A stretch of 64,000 nucleotides of DNA. It comes from Plumapathes pennacea (taxonomy: Eukaryota > Cnidaria > Anthozoa > Antipatharia > Myriopathidae). The stretch is from the NCBI GenBank assembly GCA_964036295.1, contig OZ038467.1, forward strand, positions 16,403,670-16,467,669. Reading direction: 5' to 3'. The translations under genes and the position numbers were made by a program. Shown here piece by piece: positions 46,330 to 57,537 of this stretch (position 1 is the stretch's first letter; the number at the start of each line of letters is the position of its first letter). Below the pieces are notes generated by a model that saw only the letters and a list, made by a program, of their open reading frames with translations, did not search any database and was not told where the DNA came from.

Positions 46330-46756
46330 TTCCAATTGTTCTTCTTAATGGTCTATTTTCCATAAGATCCTTTTTAAGGATTCCTCATCATCAAATGTTA
46401 AGAAATATGAAAGTCCTTTGACAATTCCACCAATTACAACATCCATTCCATCTGTCACCAGTTCCTGTCCAGACTTTTTTTTGATATAATTTGAACATTG
46501 TGTCTAATTCACCATCACTCATTTTTCTTACTTCTACAGCACTCAAGTCTTTTCCAACATATCTTTCCAAACCATCCAACATAGCAACCGAAGCAAGAAT
46601 GTCTCTTTTCCTCTTTGTTTCCTCATTATTCTCGTCCTTCGGTTCAACTTTCTCCTCCTTTTTCCTTGGTCTTGGTTTTGGTTTTGGTTTTGTCTTTTTT
46701 GGAACTTCTTTTAGTTGATCCTCTTCGAAATTGACGTAATCGTTTACAGTTTCCAT
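46330..46756 (-). pseudogene. Polinton Lys/Pro-rich protein, frameshifted
   Basis: Begins METVNDYVNFEEDQ at 46756. It has a KPKPKPRPRKKEEK basic patch, then a helix region (ILASVAMLDGLERYVGKDLS). At about 46475 the frame shifts in an A-run and a second frame continues with a hydrophobic stretch. Unknown product; it sits between the membrane protein and the ATPase. Confidence 0.5.
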
Positions 46757-46796
46757 TTTCTTTTGGAAAAACAAAATCTGAAGTCGTTTGTGGTAT

Positions 46797-47404
46797 TTCA
46801 ACATGATATGAAAAAGGGATGATGAAGAGAAAAACAAATTCTTGAGTGTTTCTCATGTTTAAGTATTTCGCAAATATTCTTCTTTTCATTATGATCAATT
46901 CCAGAACCAAACTTTTTGAAAAGCAAATCCGTTCCATCAGATTCTGCATTATGAAACGCAATCACACAACCAAGGTTTTCTCTGAATTGCTTCGCAATGC
47001 TAGTCAATTGTTGAGTCAATACCCAAACAGAAATCCCAATATGTCTTCGAGTTTGCTTGTTCTCTTATTTACATCTGCACTCACTGCACAATCGTTGAGA
47101 ATTACTAGAACTTGGTTTGTCTTCGAAGATTATCCATTCTGTTGTCGTGAAACAAATCAGCACAAATCTCTAAGCATTCCTCGACTTCATCTACATTTGG
47201 CATCATGAGGAAAAAACACTTGTCAAGATTAGCAAATCTTTTGTAAGTTTTGTTTGTCGCAAACGTTGGACAAATCAACATGATAAAGTCAAAGACAAGT
47301 CTAAACGGGCCTCTCAAAAGATCATCCAAGTTTTGTGTTTTCCCACAATTCGTTGGACCAGTGATTAAACAATGAAATGGTACTTTAGATTTTAGAGATT
47401 CCAT
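46797..47404 (-). pseudogene. Polinton FtsK/HerA-type packaging ATPase relic
   Basis: The ATG at 47404 is followed within 20 residues by LITGPTNCGKT, a Walker A loop, and then FIMLICPTFATNKTYKRF. Frameshifts follow near 47110 and 47050. A third frame (about 47019-46798) carries WVLTQQLTSIAKQFRENLG, the sensor-like segment of genome-packaging ATPases. The Walker B region lies in the broken part. In live elements this enzyme pumps DNA into the capsid. Confidence 0.75.
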
Positions 47405-47477
47405 TTTAGATTCCTAATCATATATTTTTAAGTCTTAGGACGATGGTTGAATTCTTACATATTTCACCACTTCATAA

Positions 47478-48277
47478 CTAAATAAAACTGCTGCATAAGA
47501 TACAACAAAGACGTGAAAATCGACAGTCGTAGAAGCAATACAAGTCAACCGATGGAAGTGTTGTTAAATGATGAACGTCCTCAAAGTAAAAAGTTCTCCC
47601 GCTTTGATAAATGTTACTTGCTTGAAACGCCAAATTTGTGTCTTCAGTGGTCACGTATTCCAATTCTATGTCCTTTAACTCATAACTTTGGAATTGACTG
47701 ACATCACGACTATTGCAGATGCTGGAGATAGCTTTATCTCAAATCTCAGGTTTGACTTCAGTCCACTTTGGTAATATACTCCGTGATCATCTAACACTAG
47801 GTGAGATAGGGGAATGTGATCCCTCTGATCGTAGGTCTAATTTGTGAGTTTCATGATCTTAGAATCTCCAGATCCTTTCGCCCTGATCTTTCTCCTGTCT
47901 TCCATCATTATCCCTCTTTTCATATCTTCCTTACACGTTAGCATATCATGATATCCATGAAAAATGTCATACCTGTCCGTGTCACAAATATTTTTTCCTC
48001 CAAAGAAAATCTTCATGTGGTTCATTAAATTTCTTAACACGTTTTGAACAAGGTGGTTATCAGCTTGTCCCTTTTCTATCTTGACGTTAAACCTCAAAAA
48101 CATACTCTTTGGAACGAACACCATGTTCTCTCCTAATCTCGGTACATTAACATAAAGTGTCTCTCCAGGCTTAGCAGACGATGGTGTGAAAGTTGTCCTA
48201 TGAACTGTTCTCTCTGCCTTCATTGCCTTCGACAATTTTGGCTTTCTTGTTGGATTAAGTATTTCTGCAAATAACAT
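47478..48277 (-). pseudogene. Polinton major capsid protein (double jelly-roll) relic
   Basis: Two blocks. 48277 to 47837 holds GETLYVNVPRLGENMVFVPK, FGGKNICDTDRYDIFHGYHD and MEDRRKIRAKGSGD, matching the N-terminal jelly roll of adintovirus-type hexons. 47820 to 47478 (other frame) holds PLSHLVLDDHGVYYQSGLKS and ELEYVTTEDTNLAFQ, matching the C-terminal half. The segment normally between them is missing, and a stop lies near 47825. It would be the main shell protein of a Polinton virion. Confidence 0.75.
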
Positions 48278-48330
48278 ATTTTAAGGACGTGCGATCAAAT
48301 CTTTAAATGAAAAGGATGGGTAAGATTTAG

Positions 48331-49275
48331 TACTCATCAAAAGGTTATTGGAAGGGTCTATCAGCAATCAAGAAACTTTCTTCAGAATCTGGAGTTAGTG
48401 TTGAAGAAGCAAAAAGGTGGCTATCAAAGCAGGCTCTTTGGCAAATTTATCTTCCTCCACCTAGTTATGTTCCAAGACCACATTGGGTGATTTCTGAACC
48501 AAATGAGATTCACCAAGCTGATCTTTTATTCCTTCCACATGACAAAGTTGGAAGAAAAACTTATAAATATGCGTTGGTTGTTATAGATATTGCTTCAAGA
48601 TATGTTGATGCAGAAGCTTTGGCAAGTAAGTCAAATGATGAAGTTATGAACGCTTTCAAGAAAATTTATTCGAGAATCTTAAAATGGCCAAAGACTTTGA
48701 TTGTGGATCCAGGAAGAGAATTTATGGGATGTGACAAATCTCATGAATGAAAAGAAAGTCGTTATCAAACGATTAGAAGCTGGTAATCATAGAACACAAG
48801 TGTTTGTTGAGAGAGCAAAGAAAACATTGGGAGAGAAAATATTTAGTCAACAATATGCCGACGAAATGTTGACTGACGACAGGTCGACAAAGTGGGTGAA
48901 TAGATTACCAAATATTATAAAAACTATCAACAACCACATCACTCGATTGACTGTTAAGAAAGCCATTGATGCTTATCAAGAGAAAAATGTTGAACAAAAG
49001 ACGAGGAATTATTCTCGACCTGTGGGATTTGATGAAAAAAATCTCGATCCTGGAGAAAAAGTGAGATATCTCTTATCACCAGGCGAGGAAGAAGGAGGAA
49101 GTGTAAGGAGAGCGACAGATCCCATATGGAGTATTAAAGTTTTATTTTGGAAAAGTCCATAATTTCTAAAAATCAACCTGTTTTGTATTATCTAGTTGAT
49201 GGACCAAAGAGAGGACTCATCAGAGAGAATTACAAATCGTTCCAGAAGACACTGAGTTACCTCCAAAATTCGCAT
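48331..49275 (+). pseudogene. Polinton retrovirus-type (rve) integrase relic
   Basis: The first frame (from about 48331 to 48750) has SAIKKLSSESGVSVEEAKRW, then HQADLLFLPHDKVGRKTYKY and ALVVIDIASRYVDAEAL, carrying the first catalytic Asp, and LIVDPGREF around the second. The frame then shifts at about 48735 and continues with VERAKKTLGEKIF and RATDPIWSIKV (C-terminal chromodomain-like part). A further shift occurs near 49150. It converges on the polymerase gene, 3' end to 3' end. Confidence 0.85.
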
Positions 49276-50442
49276 TGAAACAATAATCTCGTATCCTTAA
49301 GTTTTTTGTTAATTATATTTGCGATTAAGCAGCAGAAGCACTTGTGATTTTGTAGTGTCCAAGAGCTAGTGTCTATCCCGTTTGGTAATATGTACCTTTT
49401 GTCATCATGAGCAGAAAGCACTACTTTGTTTATTCTTTGAGAAAAGAGATTGTGCTTATATGATCTAATTATCCCCATTTCTCAATATTGCTTTCCGCCT
49501 TCGAATAAGACTTCTTTCAAGTCTGATAAGGATATCGTCTTTTTAACAACTCCCTTCTTTATCCCTTTACACTTTCTTAAGTTAGTGAATCTGTGTCGTT
49601 GAAGCCTTGCTTTATCTCCATACTTTTTCTTGATGTATCCTAGTGAAACTTGTGCATGATCAGTTTGCTAAGATCAAGTATCACCATCCCAAGGTAAATA
49701 GGCTTGTAATAAGTCTTAGTTTTGCCCATGTGAACAGCCACCAAGTTCTCACTAAAGATCGTTCTCCTCCTATAATGAGATTTTTTAACCAATTTTGAGA
49801 AATCTTCGTTAGTAATGAGGTTGATGTTCACCCGATTTTGAATATTCTCCATCGTTTTTCCGAAAAGGGTGTTATTCATCAACTTGTAAAAGTTCTTCTC
49901 CAACTTAGTCTTAGATTTCATTCTCATTTGAGTGTTAAATGAAATCTACTCTCTCATGAAAGAATCTTATCAGCCGAAGCTCACTTAAAATCTGAGTATG
50001 GGAGAAACTCAGACATTGCAGATCCATAAAGGTTATTCGCAACTAAGTATTTAATGTAGTGTTGCTTCAACTTCTTTTTAAAACTTTTCTCTCTATTAAG
50101 ATAGTTACTTGCTATTAGCCTTAGAATATCTCTTAGTTATCATAGAATTTCCGCCTCTTATCCGTCTCTCAAAAAACATGTACACGTCATAATCTTCTAA
50201 GAGTTCAACTTTGGCTCCACTTCTAATGAAAAATGCATCCCAAGTTAAACCTGGAGTCGTATAATAATGAGTTGAGTCTAGACCGTAGATTGAAAGACAA
50301 AGTCGTCTAAACTTTTGAAAAACGTCAGCTAATAATACAACATCTGTGAAAAGGTAGAGATCATGATACTCTCTAAATGATTTCATCTCAAAAGTCTTCA
50401 ATACTTTCTTAGCTTGTTCGTAATCAGAACTTGACACTCCCT

Positions 50443-51256
50443 CAGTGTTGTATCCAGGATTTCAAAACTGGGGGTCCTTCGGACCCCCTCTTCCAAAATT
50501 TAGGGGTCCAAATAGGATTTTGTGGGGTCCAACTAATTAATATTCATTTTTAATATTAATATTCGTGGCGCGTCATTATTCACATTGCCGATAGGACATT
50601 TTTTATGTTCCTGCCACATTTTGTTCTCTTTCGAGGAGGTTTTCTTCTAAAAGTATTTTAATGACGTCCGCCATACGCACAAAACATATTTATGCAAATC
50701 TGAACTCAATTCTTTGGGTTATCAAATTTCACCACGTTACGCGAAAAATTGACAGCTTGATTTTCAGTCGATGTGCAAGACTACAGTTCAATGTTTTAAG
50801 ATTTGTATGCAGACAGATTTCGTCATATTAAAAGTGGTGTCGTCGTGATCGATAAAAGGTGTGCACGTCGCGATAAACTGAGCCACTCGAACAGCCAGTG
50901 GTTTACAGTAACATTTGATCGAATATTTTTTCAGTCACACTCGCATTCTAGGATTTCACCCTTAGAAATTGTACTACTTTTTTCGCGTCGTATGCGACAG
51001 AAAACCAAATCACAGAGTGATTTTTTATTTGTGTCGTAAGCGAAAGTTGCAACGCGTAAATCAGGCTTTACCGACGCGTTATCAGTGGTGAAGGATCAGC
51101 GTCGGGTTTCCGCTTAGCGGGTCGCGTTCCGAAAAGAGTTGCTTGTCAGTTAATTTTTTGAGTGCGTCCAAGCTGACGCACTTGCTGGAATTTTTTGTGT
51201 CCAAATTGAGATTTGTGCATCCCAGGACGCAATGACACACTCTGGATACAACACTG
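50443..51256. mobile_element. 814-bp hAT-like non-autonomous element in the Polinton polymerase
   Basis: Perfect 15-bp inverted ends CAGTGTTGTATCCAG (50443-50457 and 51242-51256) are flanked by a 6-bp direct repeat CTCCCT (50437-50442 and 51257-51262). Removing it rejoins polymerase coding sequence, so borders are certain. CAGTG-type ends are usual for hAT, but the normal target duplication is 8 bp; some hAT lineages use 5-6 bp. A hairpin GGGGTCCTTCGGACCCC lies near the left end. No transposase. Confidence 0.9.
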
Positions 51257-51363
51257 CTCCCTCCTCATTTAGTATCGAGTAAAACATGTCAATCTTGGGA
51301 AGGGATAATCCTGAAAGCCTTTCGAAAGAATTAAAGTAGTCATATGGGAACACGCTTTTTTAA

Positions 51364-52303
51364 GCTCGCGTTCAGCACGAAGTGCTGAAAAGCGAAGCTT
51401 CATGCGATCCAGTCAATTGGAATGTGTCCCGGTGCTGTCAACAATGGATTCCAAATATGGAAGTCGTTCTGTTCCCAATTTGGGCAGTATCGATATTACC
51501 GAAACGCAACAAAATCGAGAACGCGATCGTCGAAGTAGTTTTTGCGGTGGCATTTTTAAGCATCCCACCTTATTGCAGTTAAGACTGCGTCAGTCAGTCA
51601 GTCCGTCATGCTGTGTCAACAATTGCCTTTGAAATTTGAGCATCAGCGAATACACATGAAGAAACGAAGAGATGGGAAGACGTTTTCTGGAGTTATTTTG
51701 ATTGTTATCATTGTATTGAATCAGCCAGTAGATCTGTTGCCAGTAGATCTGTTGCACTTCAGAGAAGAATTCGAAAATGAATTTGACCGCAAGTAATGTC
51801 AACAAGTTATCAGATTTCATTTAAACTTATTAGACTTGAAACTCAGCCAAAAGAAGAAAGGCGTGTTTTCTTTAAGCACGTATTTAGCTTGAATGCTGCC
51901 CAGGCTGGAGTATCATGGCCTCTGATGAATATGTAGATGTTAAACATAAGCTGTGCATGACATGAGTAATGAAGTCACGGATAGACTTTTTTCAGTGCGA
52001 CTCCGGAAGGTCTCCTTCCGGTTCAAAGATTTGGACTCAGTGAAGAATTTTAAATTCTCCCATTTCGAGCGTCTAAGTTTTATAATTTTCACCCTCTGCC
52101 GCCTCGTAAATGAGGGTTTTCAAAACTGAGACTAAGTCGAATACACGGTTCAGCAAAAGTGGAGGCCCGCGGAAACGGATGCTTCCACATACCTAAAATT
52201 GAGCAATTTTTACAATGTGGCCTTGAGCCAGTTCTATTAAATACCCACTCCCGCAAAAGTACTTTTTACAAATTCGCGAGCTTACAGCTGCCTTGCTGCT
52301 TTG
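51364..52303. mobile_element. Roughly 940-bp insertion, same family as 60724-61216
   Basis: The left end begins near AAGCTCGCG and the right end contains its complement CGCGAGCTT at 52276-52284. Flanks are polymerase coding sequence. The last 120 bases (CACATACCTAAAATTGAGCA ... CAGCTGCCTTGCTGCTTTGAT) recur at 60724-61216. Open frames inside have no recognised domain. Exact ends are uncertain by about 15 bases. Confidence 0.6.
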
Positions 52304-53440
52304 ATCTCTTCATGAGATCCAACTTTTCTCCCTCAAAAACCTTAGAGGTTATTTTAAAGTCCTCTGGCTCTAAATTGTTAACCATTCCATCGAGGCTGCT
52401 TAATAAAAAATTATAACTATCGATGAATCTTAGTTTCATATACCTTGGCTCGAGTTTATTTTCTTTTTTAAGTATTTTGTCAACTTTTATCCTCCACATG
52501 TTCCCACATGAAGCACTTAACGTCGTCATTCTTAACATTAATCACAGCCTTTGTGTTCTGAACACTTTTTGGCAAGGCCTTTTAAGTCCCTCCAGATATC
52601 GGTGTAAATTTATCTATCTCCAAATTTATACCTTAACACTATCAAATCCAACCAGACCCACCACTCACTTAAATTTAAGTTTAAATTTCTGACTTTTCTA
52701 ATAACCTTTGCGTCATGATCGTAAAATCCGAAGACTCGTAAACACTCGTAAACAGTCGCAATATTTGCTGTAAAATAATGAATTGACACTTCACTTACAC
52801 GTCCTTTAGTAATCATCTTAAAGTTACAGATCAAAACAAAATTAACCTTAAACGGTTTTTCGGCGGAAGTTAGCCTTCTTATTACCTTTTCTTTGATAGA
52901 CCCAAAAAACGTTGGGATGTCTACCAGACTATCTTCAGGTAAAAACTTAACATTCAAAATTCTTCCTCTATAATATTCTTCCACTAATTGATTTTTAGAT
53001 TGCCCTCGACTCGTTTCTTGTCTACCTCTCCTTGCTCATTTAATTGTGATATCGCGGATCCATCTCTCATAACCAAACTTAATAATCTCTTCGCACTCTC
53101 CTTCACCATAGATTAAGGCATTAGATTGATTAACCTGTTACCGACTCTTAGTAAACTCCTTACAAACCAATCAAACCATCCTTCCCCCTCATTCCTCCTT
53201 GGTATTGGCGTTGGTCTCTCTAAATTTCTTGGAGAAGGAATGGGTCATAGATTTCGACTTCTCTGCGCAGGAATAGGTCTCTCAGAAGATTTATTTGGAA
53301 ACAGTTCTCGGAGCCGGAACAGGTCTCTCTGCATTTCTTATCACTTCTTCAAGAGCAGCTTTTCTCATCTGCCATCTACCTTTGATGTTTAACTCCTTCC
53401 CCTTTCCTCTTCGTAGTTCGTCTAATGTTGGCATCTTTGC

Positions 53441-53683
53441 TTTTGTTCTCTTAATACTTTAAGCCATTCTTACTCAAATCAAATCTATTCTTCCGACGGG
53501 GGATTCCCATTTTCATGGTTACATCACAGTTCCGGTTTGTGAAAAGGGACTTTCCCGAAATGATGCATCATTTGGTGACCCTTATTTCATTTTAGCATTA
53601 GTGGTTTTGTTATTAGAACTCACGAACCTTGAATGTGCTAGCTCTGCTAGCATGGTGAGGTGGGGTCCCCGTATTTCCCTACT
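53441..53683. other. Spacer right of the Polinton
   Basis: No gene recognised. The Polinton terminal repeat should lie near here or be lost. Confidence 0.35.
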
Positions 53684-53962
53684 ACTTGCTGACTATGCAA
53701 AACTGATCGAGTCACGATTCTAGTTGTGCTTTTCTTGCCTTTCAAGTCTCAGGAGTATTCTGTAGTTGCGTGTAAAAGTTGTCTCAGCGAACTAGACTGC
53801 TGTGCGACAAAGATTTTTTCAGAGGCCGACTGGTGACATCAGCACACATCAGTTTGTAAAAAAATATTTTAAAATAATCTCCAAGCAGAAAATAAACAAA
53901 AACCCCGCTTTCCGAAAACCCACTGCAGAGCGAGGGGATATCTGCGATTATTGTATTTCTAG
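53684..53962 (+). repeat. Helitron-like 3' tail fragment
   Basis: Shares GAGTCACGATTCTA, AGTATTCTGTA and the terminal GCGAGGGGATATCTGCGATT ... TTTCTAG|T with copy 3. It lacks a 5' end. Confidence 0.6.
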
Positions 53963-55019
53963 TAATAGTTTCGTAACATAACACACTCCAGTCAAACAAA
54001 CCTCTTTCTCGTGTTATTCTAACGGTGGTGAAAAGGATTCACAGTAACATTTCCTGTCAATTTTTTATTAGCGACAGAATCCGCTCAAGACAATTTTATA
54101 AACAAACAACTCAGACATACCACAGTCGATCTGCATCTGCAATTATGTCATGAAACCATGTGTCAACAAACATATCAGAGAACGCAAAAAACTCGGAATA
54201 AGCTTTACCTTTGCCAAAACATATGTCATGGTCACACCGTACAGCTGTGTTCCTTTTTTCGTGAGTGGAGCGTATATTCGCAAATGTGTCCAGAAATGTC
54301 ACTATAAATGTGAATCTGTGTAGCCTGTTTGCCAGATAATATGGATATGTCAGCCAGGGGCTGAAGGGGGAGCAGATTTCCACATACAACCAAAGAATCG
54401 GCAACACTCACAGCTGCCATTGAATAGTGCCTTGATTATCCACACGCGAGAGAGCCAATTATATTTAGAAAACCCTCCCTGGAGAGGTAATTTAGCCAAG
54501 TTATAACATTAGCACGGAAACTCTTAACTGGAAATCTCTCAGTGCATTCTTTGTGTTAATAAAAGACAAACTTTCTCACAGGTCCTGTACCACGACAGCT
54601 TTTATATGGATAACACTTCATGCCCCTCCTCCCTTAGTAGTTTTTGCCACCTAGACGGGGACCATTTTATTGACTTAATGAGATGGGCCGAACGACTGTT
54701 AGGCCAAACTGCTGACATAGAAGCTATTTGCATATTGCAAATAACTTCAAAAATCTCGTTATTTTGCACCTGGTCGAAAGCACGTGACAGGTATCTCATT
54801 GAACTTGCGCCAGATTAGATTAATTCAAAGGTAAGACCAAAGGTGAAAATTTGGCTCATGTAAGCGAAAAGAAATAGTTTTTAATTCAGATTGAAAAGGC
54901 TTTTGATGCACTCACTGACCCAATGTTCAGGAAACTCTGGACACATCTACTTGTTTTCTTCTAAGAAAATTTATGTTCTCATAACAAAACAAGACGCTTG
55001 CTTGTATATAGAGGATATT
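53963..55019. other. No gene recognised
   Basis: About 1 kb with short frames on both strands and no domain, splice context or repeat I could identify. Confidence 0.4.
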
Positions 55020-55029
55020 ACACAGCAGC

Positions 55030-55268
55030 GCGAAGATATGAATTTTATTTTCGAGTGGTAAAAACAATATTTTACGAACGAGCGCTTTGGCTTGAGTGTT
55101 TTACGAGAAATTGCACAAACAACTGTTCAAAAGTGAGAATTGATGCCAACGATATCCTCACTAGTGAGGATATGGAAAATACGCCACTTGGGTCCCGGAT
55201 GTAGTTTCGTATGGATTTTACACACGGTATATTTTCCAGTAAAACACTCGTGTCTATATAATAAATTA
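55030..55268. mobile_element. Probable MITE with central 22-bp palindrome
   Basis: The ends ATTTTCGAGTGGTAAAAACA and (reverse) GACACGAGTGTTTTACTGG are related inverted repeats. ATATCCTCACTAGTGAGGATAT at 55152-55173 is a perfect palindrome. Non-coding. Confidence 0.45.
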
Positions 55269-55341
55269 ATTTTTTTGTGCGAAGCAACCAAGTACACAAT
55301 TACAATGCAAGAAATTCTAAGTTATTTCATGTTCCCTTTTG

Positions 55342-56062
55342 TCCCCGATCGAAGTATGTTTAATAATCACGACGCTAATGCAGCAAAATTGCCTTATTTG
55401 AAGACTCCAAGCGTGTCACCATCTCGAAATTTAATGTTTATCAGTCTGTCAGTCTGTCATCGTACGACGTTTTAGGCCAGGTACCTAGGCAATATGTAAT
55501 AATTATCGATTAGCATCTCAGACAGCGGTTACTTTTACTGACAAGAACTGTATGTAACTGCGTTCACGGAAATGAATTTGAAAACTGGACAACTTGAAAC
55601 AGAACAGTCTCGCAAAGCTAGTCTTCAAAAGAGAACGGAACAGGCATGGCCAAGGCAGAATCGTGAAACGATCGAACAGCGCCAAATACGTCTAGAGAAA
55701 AGGCAACAAACATGTCAACCGACAGCATCATGAACAGAAGCGTGCCGAAGAAACAGCTCCGCAAAGGCTGTTTTGTGTTAAACTCAGATACTTATTCAGA
55801 AAGGACAAGCAACAAAGGTCAGTCAGTGGAAATCGAACGATCGCCGTGACAAATATATTCTATCCTGTATCTTTTAACTTGATCACTTCAATAATGTATT
55901 AAAATCTGCATGCTGATCATTTTCCCTTGAAGTAGTGTTTTAATACGCTTCTGTCGCCAGTTTCGGCTACTGTATTCGCTCAGAGCAATCGGAACTTGAA
56001 GTCTTAAATGATTTAGTCAGATGTCTTATTTTTTCTTTCAAGACTAAAACTGTAACAAATAA
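55342..56062 (+). mobile_element. Helitron-like element, copy 4 (3' truncated)
   Basis: TCCCCGATCGAAG, then ATAATCACGACGCTAATGCA and GACTCCAAGCGTGTCACCAT, then the K/R-rich stub (MNLKTGQLETEQSRKASLQK, soon broken) and blocks matching copy 1 as far as AAGACTAAAACTGTAACAAA. There the LINE fragment takes over, so the 3' tail is lost. Confidence 0.65.
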
Positions 56063-56530
56063 TTTCTGAGAATGGAATTTCTGAAACCAGAAATGCCATG
56101 AGAGAGCGGGATCGACTGAAGATCTTTCACAAAACAAGAAACCCAACAGACTGGGAAAGCTATCAGCAAATGAGAAACAGGGTCACAAGCATGAGAAGGC
56201 TGTACAAGGGCATTTTAGAAAGCTCTGTGATAACAATAGCAGTGACCAAAGAAAGTTTTGGAATACAATAAAACCTTATATTAACTCGCGGAAGTGTAAG
56301 AACTACGGCCGTATTGTCCTCAAGGACAAGGGCAGGATCATTACAGACGAACAAAAGGTGGTGGAGACATTGAATGATTTCTTCACAACCGTCGATTGTC
56401 CTGAAACTGCTCAACCTAAACCCTCGCCAGACCTCAGCCACATAACTGAACATGTGGTTAATACATCAAGTCTGTCGCTGTCCCTCAACCTTAAGCCAAA
56501 CAAAGCGACGGGATATGATCTCATTCCTCT
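56063..56530 (+). pseudogene. LINE ORF2 fragment (endonuclease-RT linker)
   Basis: The plus strand reads RERDRLKIFHKTRNPTDWES, then after a frameshift near 56200 KFWNTIKPYINSRKCKNYGR and VVETLNDFFTTVD, ending NLKPNKATGYDLIP. This is the region between the endonuclease and the first reverse transcriptase motif in CR1-like elements. Both ends are truncated. Confidence 0.75.
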
Positions 56531-56574
56531 GTGTGCAGTAAAACAATCTCAGCTACATTGATGGGCTGCAGCAT

Positions 56575-57471
56575 TCAGTTGACTACCTCCACCTTGGCAG
56601 GTTCTGCTTGGATGCCACTTTTACCCACAAGTTGGCCGAGGAATGACACAGTTTCCTGGGCAAACAGGCACTTCTCTGGGTTTAGGGTAACATTGGCTTC
56701 TTCCAGTCGCTTTAAGACTGCTTCCAAGCATTCGTCATGCTCCTTGATGGTTGCTCCATGGACCAGAATGTCATCCATTTGGCATACGACTCCTTCAAGC
56801 TCTTCTAGGATCTGTTGCATTGTCCACTGGAAGTGCTCTGGTGCTGAGGAAATACCAAATGGGAGCCTGGTGTAACAATATCTGCCCCAGGGGTTGATGA
56901 ACATAGTGAGCAACTTTGACCTTTTGCTGAGTTTACGCTGCCAAAATCCCGAATTGGCATCTAACTTTGTTACGATCTTGGCTCCAGCCAGCTTAGCGAG
57001 TGTCTGCTCTGTCATTGGCATGGGGTGGTTTTCCAGTTGCACTGCTTTGTTGAGTTGAATAAAGTCTCCACAAATTCGCACCTTGCCATTGCTCTTAGGT
57101 ACGGCTACCATTGGCGAACACCATTCTGTCGGTTGATCTACTTTCTCAATGATGCCCAGCTGTTCCATGCGATGCAGTTCTTCCACTGCGGGTAGCATAG
57201 GTATGGGGACACGGAGCGACGTCGTCAGGTCGAATGACTTCACCGCCAGGTCGAGTTTCATGTCGTACTCGCCCAGCAGGCAGCCAAGACCTTGAAATAG
57301 CTTGGGGTGTTCCTTGCAGTAGCGCCCTCTGCTTGCTGAGGCAATTTCTTTGACTTTTGCGATGATGCCCAGAGCGCAACAAGCAGGTCTGCTCAGCAGG
57401 GGTTGGTCGAGATTATCAATGACATATATCTCTTCCTCACATGACTTGCCACGATGTGTTAACAAGGCCAA
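56575..57471 (-). CDS. Ty3/gypsy reverse transcriptase (3' truncated)
   Basis: 298 codons open. Motifs: GIIEKVDQPTEWCSPMVAVP, KVRICGDFIQLNKAV, KLDANSGFWQ, LPFGISSAPEHFQ, the catalytic VVCQMDDILVHG and FLGQLVGKSGI. QMDD replaces the usual VxDD but keeps the two Asp. The frame ends with VVN at 56575 where the element is cut. Confidence 0.9.
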   Translation of the reverse strand: MALLTHRGKSCEEEIYVIDNLDQPLLSRPACCALGIIAKVKEIASASRGRYCKEHPKLFQGLGCLLGEYDMKLDLAVKSFDLTTSLRVPIPMLPAVEELHRMEQLGIIEKVDQPTEWCSPMVAVPKSNGKVRICGDFIQLNKAVQLENHPMPMTEQTLAKLAGAKIVTKLDANSGFWQRKLSKRSKLLTMFINPWGRYCYTRLPFGISSAPEHFQWTMQQILEELEGVVCQMDDILVHGATIKEHDECLEAVLKRLEEANVTLNPEKCLFAQETVSFLGQLVGKSGIQAEPAKVEVVN

Positions 57472-57537
57472 GAATTTCCCCTTACAGAGCAGTTCATAGC
57501 GACAGGGACCATAGAGCTTCTTATCAGCGTTCTTCAG

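Larger units (their letters stand above)
45694..53440 (-). mobile_element. Decayed Polinton/Maverick (adintovirus-like) element
   Basis: From left to right: a membrane protein gene (minus), a Lys/Pro-rich protein gene (minus), a packaging ATPase (minus), a major capsid protein (minus), an integrase (plus) and protein-primed polymerase B (minus). This set defines Polintons, self-synthesising DNA elements related to adintoviruses. No terminal inverted repeats were recognised and every gene has frameshifts, stops or deletions. The capsid maturation protease and penton were not found. At least two later insertions lie in the polymerase gene. Confidence 0.85.
49290..53440 (-). pseudogene. Polinton protein-primed DNA polymerase B relic, interrupted by two insertions
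   Basis: Read leftwards from about 53440: an opening basic domain with a RPVPAPRT motif, the N-terminal block shared with 1-1266 (52984-52610), an exonuclease-domain piece (FIDSYNFLLSSLDGMVNNL, 52538-52310), an insertion (about 51364-52303), FPYDYFNSFERLSG (51350-51265), an 814-base hAT-like element (50443-51256), then SSDYEQAKKVLKTF with YHDLYLFTDVVLLADVF (50437-50105), a NNLYG segment, and ENFYKLMNN-like palm residues (49927-49640). A deletion near 49600 removes the DTDS motif region, so it cannot be active. It ends near 49290 with DDKRYILPNG. Confidence 0.85.
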
